DNA from: Synergistaceae bacterium
Lineage (GTDB): Bacteria > Synergistota > Synergistia > Synergistales > Aminobacteriaceae
Length of the DNA stretch: 7,169 nt
Direction of reading: 5' to 3'
Assembly (NCBI GenBank): GCA_031273365.1
Contig: JAISSA010000186.1
Location: 1 to 7,169 of the forward strand
The notes beneath the pieces are model-generated. The model had not been told where the DNA came from. It saw only the letters and a list, made by a program, of their open reading frames with translations, and did no database searches. Positions 6,396 through 7,169 of this stretch are shown here, one piece after another. Position 1 is the stretch's first letter. Each line of letters opens with the position of its first letter. The translations under genes were made by a program, and so were the position numbers.

Positions 6396-6461
6396 ATGGC
6401 AGGCGACATCCGAGTGCAGGATTTAAAGCGGAACGCGATTGAAAAGAGAATAGAGATTTGA
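6396..6461 (+). CDS. possible 21-residue small protein or leader peptide
   Basis: An ATG at 6396 follows AAGGA (6383-6387) at 8-nt spacing and opens a 21-codon frame ending in TGA at 6459. The peptide is MAGDIRVQDLKRNAIEKRIE plus a final Ile: charged, likely helical, with no hydrophobic segment and no run of one amino acid as in amino-acid attenuators. An extended -10 promoter candidate and an operator-like dyad lie just upstream, so the set reads as a complete miniature gene. Alternatives are a leader peptide for downstream genes, or the truncated start of a decayed gene, since a +2 frame continues open to 6532. I do not recognise the peptide. Confidence 0.3.
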   Translation: MAGDIRVQDLKRNAIEKRIEI

Positions 6462-6556
6462 AACGACGGGCCTCCGGGATGAGGCACATGCCAGACGCGG
6501 CGGACCATTGTGGAGGATCCTGTTGTTCAGGATAAGGTCAACGCCGAAAGCCCATG

Positions 6557-6583
6557 AAATAAAAATGGACCTCTTTATTTTTT
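6557..6583 (+). terminator. A+T-only stem-loop with T-run, weak terminator candidate
   Basis: AAATAAA (6557-6563) pairs with TTTATTT (6574-6580) around a 10-nt loop, and the T-run continues to 6583. The stem has no G-C pairs, so it would be weak. It lies 96 nt after the mini-ORF stop and could end that transcript. Confidence 0.25.
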
Positions 6584-6589
6584 GTCGGG

Positions 6590-6614
6590 TTACAGCATAT
6601 TTTATAGGCTGTAA
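6590..6614. repeat. 25-nt near-perfect inverted repeat
   Basis: TTACAGC (6590-6596) and GCTGTAA (6608-6614) are perfect inverted copies. Inside, after one A-G mismatch, TAT pairs with ATA around a TTT loop. Ten of 11 pairs match. It lies 15 nt upstream of the -35 candidate for the CarD-family gene, so it could be an operator or an RNA hairpin ending the upstream transcript, although no T-run follows immediately. Confidence 0.5.
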
Positions 6615-6628
6615 GGCCAGTTATATTT

Positions 6629-6657
6629 TTGTCAAGAGATGAGTAATTACTAAAAAT
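6629..6657 (+). promoter_or_regulatory. weak promoter candidate for the CarD-family gene
   Basis: TTGTCA (6629-6634, 5 of 6 to the -35 consensus) is followed after 17 nt by AAAAAT (6652-6657, 4 of 6), or after 16 nt by TAAAAA. A T-rich tract (6621-6630) abuts the -35. The implied leader would be about 120 nt long. Other A+T-rich hexamers nearby could serve as the -10. Confidence 0.3.
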
Positions 6658-6698
6658 TACCTATTACACGCCTTTAAAAAAATGTGTTAAATTCCTGT

Positions 6699-6726
6699 CG
6701 GGTAAAAGCGGAAGGAAGCGGGTAAA
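6699..6726. repeat. 8-bp direct repeat at 20-nt spacing
   Basis: CGGGTAAA occurs at 6699-6706 and again at 6719-6726, start to start 20 nt, about two helical turns. A related CGGGTTA lies at 6586-6592. Repeats on one face of the helix before a gene are compatible with a regulator-binding site in the leader of the CarD-family gene. Confidence 0.4.
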
Positions 6727-6728
6727 GA

Positions 6729-6744
6729 TCACTCACCGGAGTGA
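6729..6744 (+). promoter_or_regulatory. 6-bp hairpin in the CarD-gene leader
   Basis: TCACTC (6729-6734) pairs perfectly with GAGTGA (6739-6744) around an ACCG tetraloop, ending 30 nt before the ribosome-binding site (GGAG, 6775-6778). It may affect mRNA stability or translation. It is too short to call a known riboswitch. Confidence 0.35.
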
Positions 6745-6783
6745 AAGTACCTCATGGAACGGTCGATCAGAAATGGAGAGCAT

Positions 6784-7169
6784 ATGTGTTATAAGACAAA
6801 CGATGTTGTTCTGTATGCTACGCACGGAGTGTGCAAAATTTCGGCGATAACGGAAATGGATTTGAGGGGGACCTGTTTTGAATGTTATGCCCTGAAGCCC
6901 CTTTATTACGACAAATGTACCATATTTGTCCCTGTGAACAATAAAACTCTGACGGAAAAAATGAGGCGCCTCCTGTCAGCGGAGGAGATATGTGCTTTGA
7001 TTAAAACAATGCCGGAGAAGACTGCTGTCTGGGTAGACGATGAGGTTGTCCGTAACAGGCAATATAAGGAAATTCTCGAGAGTGGCGACAGAGTGGAACT
7101 TATAAAACTCATTAAAACGTTGTATTTCCAGCAGCAATCGCAAAAGAGCAAAAACAAAAGCCTGAATGA
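6784..7169 (+). CDS. CarD-family transcription regulator (3' partial)
   Basis: ATG 6784 follows GGAG (6775-6778) at 5-nt spacing. The frame stays open for 128 codons to the window end; CarD proteins are usually about 150-170 residues, so only the tail is missing. Residues 7-50 (DVVLYATHGVCKI, later LKP and FVPV) match the N-terminal Tudor-like domain that binds the RNA polymerase beta subunit in CarD/CdnL and in TRCF. The following helices (LLSAEEICALI, 63-73; YKEILESGDRVELIKLIKTL, 94-113) match the C-terminal helical domain that contacts promoter DNA near the -10. It probably modulates open-complex stability. Six cysteines (2, 17, 31, 34, 45, 70) include a CFEC motif at 31-34, which is unusual. 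G+C is about 44% by hand count, much lower than in the mutase genes. Confidence 0.85.
   Translation, partial: MCYKTNDVVLYATHGVCKISAITEMDLRGTCFECYALKPLYYDKCTIFVPVNNKTLTEKMRRLLSAEEICALIKTMPEKTAVWVDDEVVRNRQYKEILESGDRVELIKLIKTLYFQQQSQKSKNKSLN

Larger units (their letters stand above)
6172..6783. other. long intergenic region with a composition break and regulatory structure
   Basis: No ordinary-length gene is visible on either strand between the meaB terminator and the CarD-family gene. The first part (to about 6300) is G+C-rich and contains only short palindromes. The rest is A+T-rich and holds an operator-like dyad, a promoter candidate, a 21-codon ORF, several hairpins and direct repeats, each listed separately. 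A frame on the - strand continues out of meaB to 6489, but it resembles no protein family I know. Confidence 0.7.

Noticed and set aside
5017..6489. 490-codon open frame on the - strand across meaB and into the intergenic region
   Set aside because: Most of it is the shadow of meaB and the small subunit. The extension past 6100 has no recognisable motif and crosses the stem-loop at 6131-6171.
6906..7157. 83-codon - strand frame inside the last gene
   Set aside because: It lies opposite the CarD-family coding sequence, which has clear family motifs. The translation is a low-complexity Ser/Leu-rich shadow.
1..7169. CRISPR array, tRNA, rRNA, transposase or integrase
   Set aside because: No regularly spaced repeats, no cloverleaf or rRNA signature, and no transposase-like frame on either strand.

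Overview
The window reads as a G+C-rich bacterial chromosome segment in which every convincing gene lies on the + strand. The core is a compact, split, B12-dependent methylmalonyl-CoA mutase module: catalytic large subunit (2979-4664), separate cobalamin-binding small subunit (4708-5115) and MeaB-type G-protein chaperone (5173-6099). A strongly biased high-G+C composition, a split mutase with its own chaperone, and a CarD-family gene of the kind seen in Firmicutes-like anaerobes suggest an anaerobic bacterium, possibly Synergistota. This is inference only; there is no rRNA or other marker gene here.

Layout. Positions 2-784 hold the 3' part of an FAD-binding subunit of the xanthine dehydrogenase / CO dehydrogenase (molybdenum hydroxylase) type. 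It overlaps by 14 nt an uncharacterised 64-residue two-helix membrane protein (771-965). A short hairpin at 967-990 probably ends that unit. A large exported protein of unknown function follows (1064-2956), with an N-terminal TPR pair, propeller-like repeats and a C-terminal segment resembling part of a VWA fold. Only 22 nt and a strong ribosome-binding site separate it from the mutase large subunit, so it may be co-transcribed with the mutase. The mutase module ends at a perfect 11-bp G+C-rich stem-loop (6131-6171).

From about 6300 onward the base composition falls sharply. By hand count it is about 28% G+C in 6601-6660 and about 44% in the last gene, against about 70% in a 60-nt sample of the mutase gene. 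This 680-nt stretch has no ordinary-length gene but is full of candidate regulatory structure: an operator-like dyad overlapping a promoter, a 21-codon mini-ORF with a ribosome-binding site, a 25-nt hairpin, an 8-bp direct repeat at 20-nt spacing and a leader hairpin. It leads into a CarD-family transcription regulator (6784 to the window end, 3' end missing) that carries six cysteines, including a CxxC.

How it fits together. The large and small subunits form the mutase that interconverts (R)-methylmalonyl-CoA and succinyl-CoA. MeaB gates cofactor loading and protects the enzyme. This is the central step of propionate formation from succinate, or of propionate, branched-chain amino acid and odd-chain acid use. 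Epimerase and carboxylase genes are not in the window. I see no complete, clearly new multi-gene system. The best leads are the exported TPR/propeller/VWA-like protein next to the mutase, the regulated mini-gene between meaB and the CarD gene, and the cysteine-rich CarD variant.
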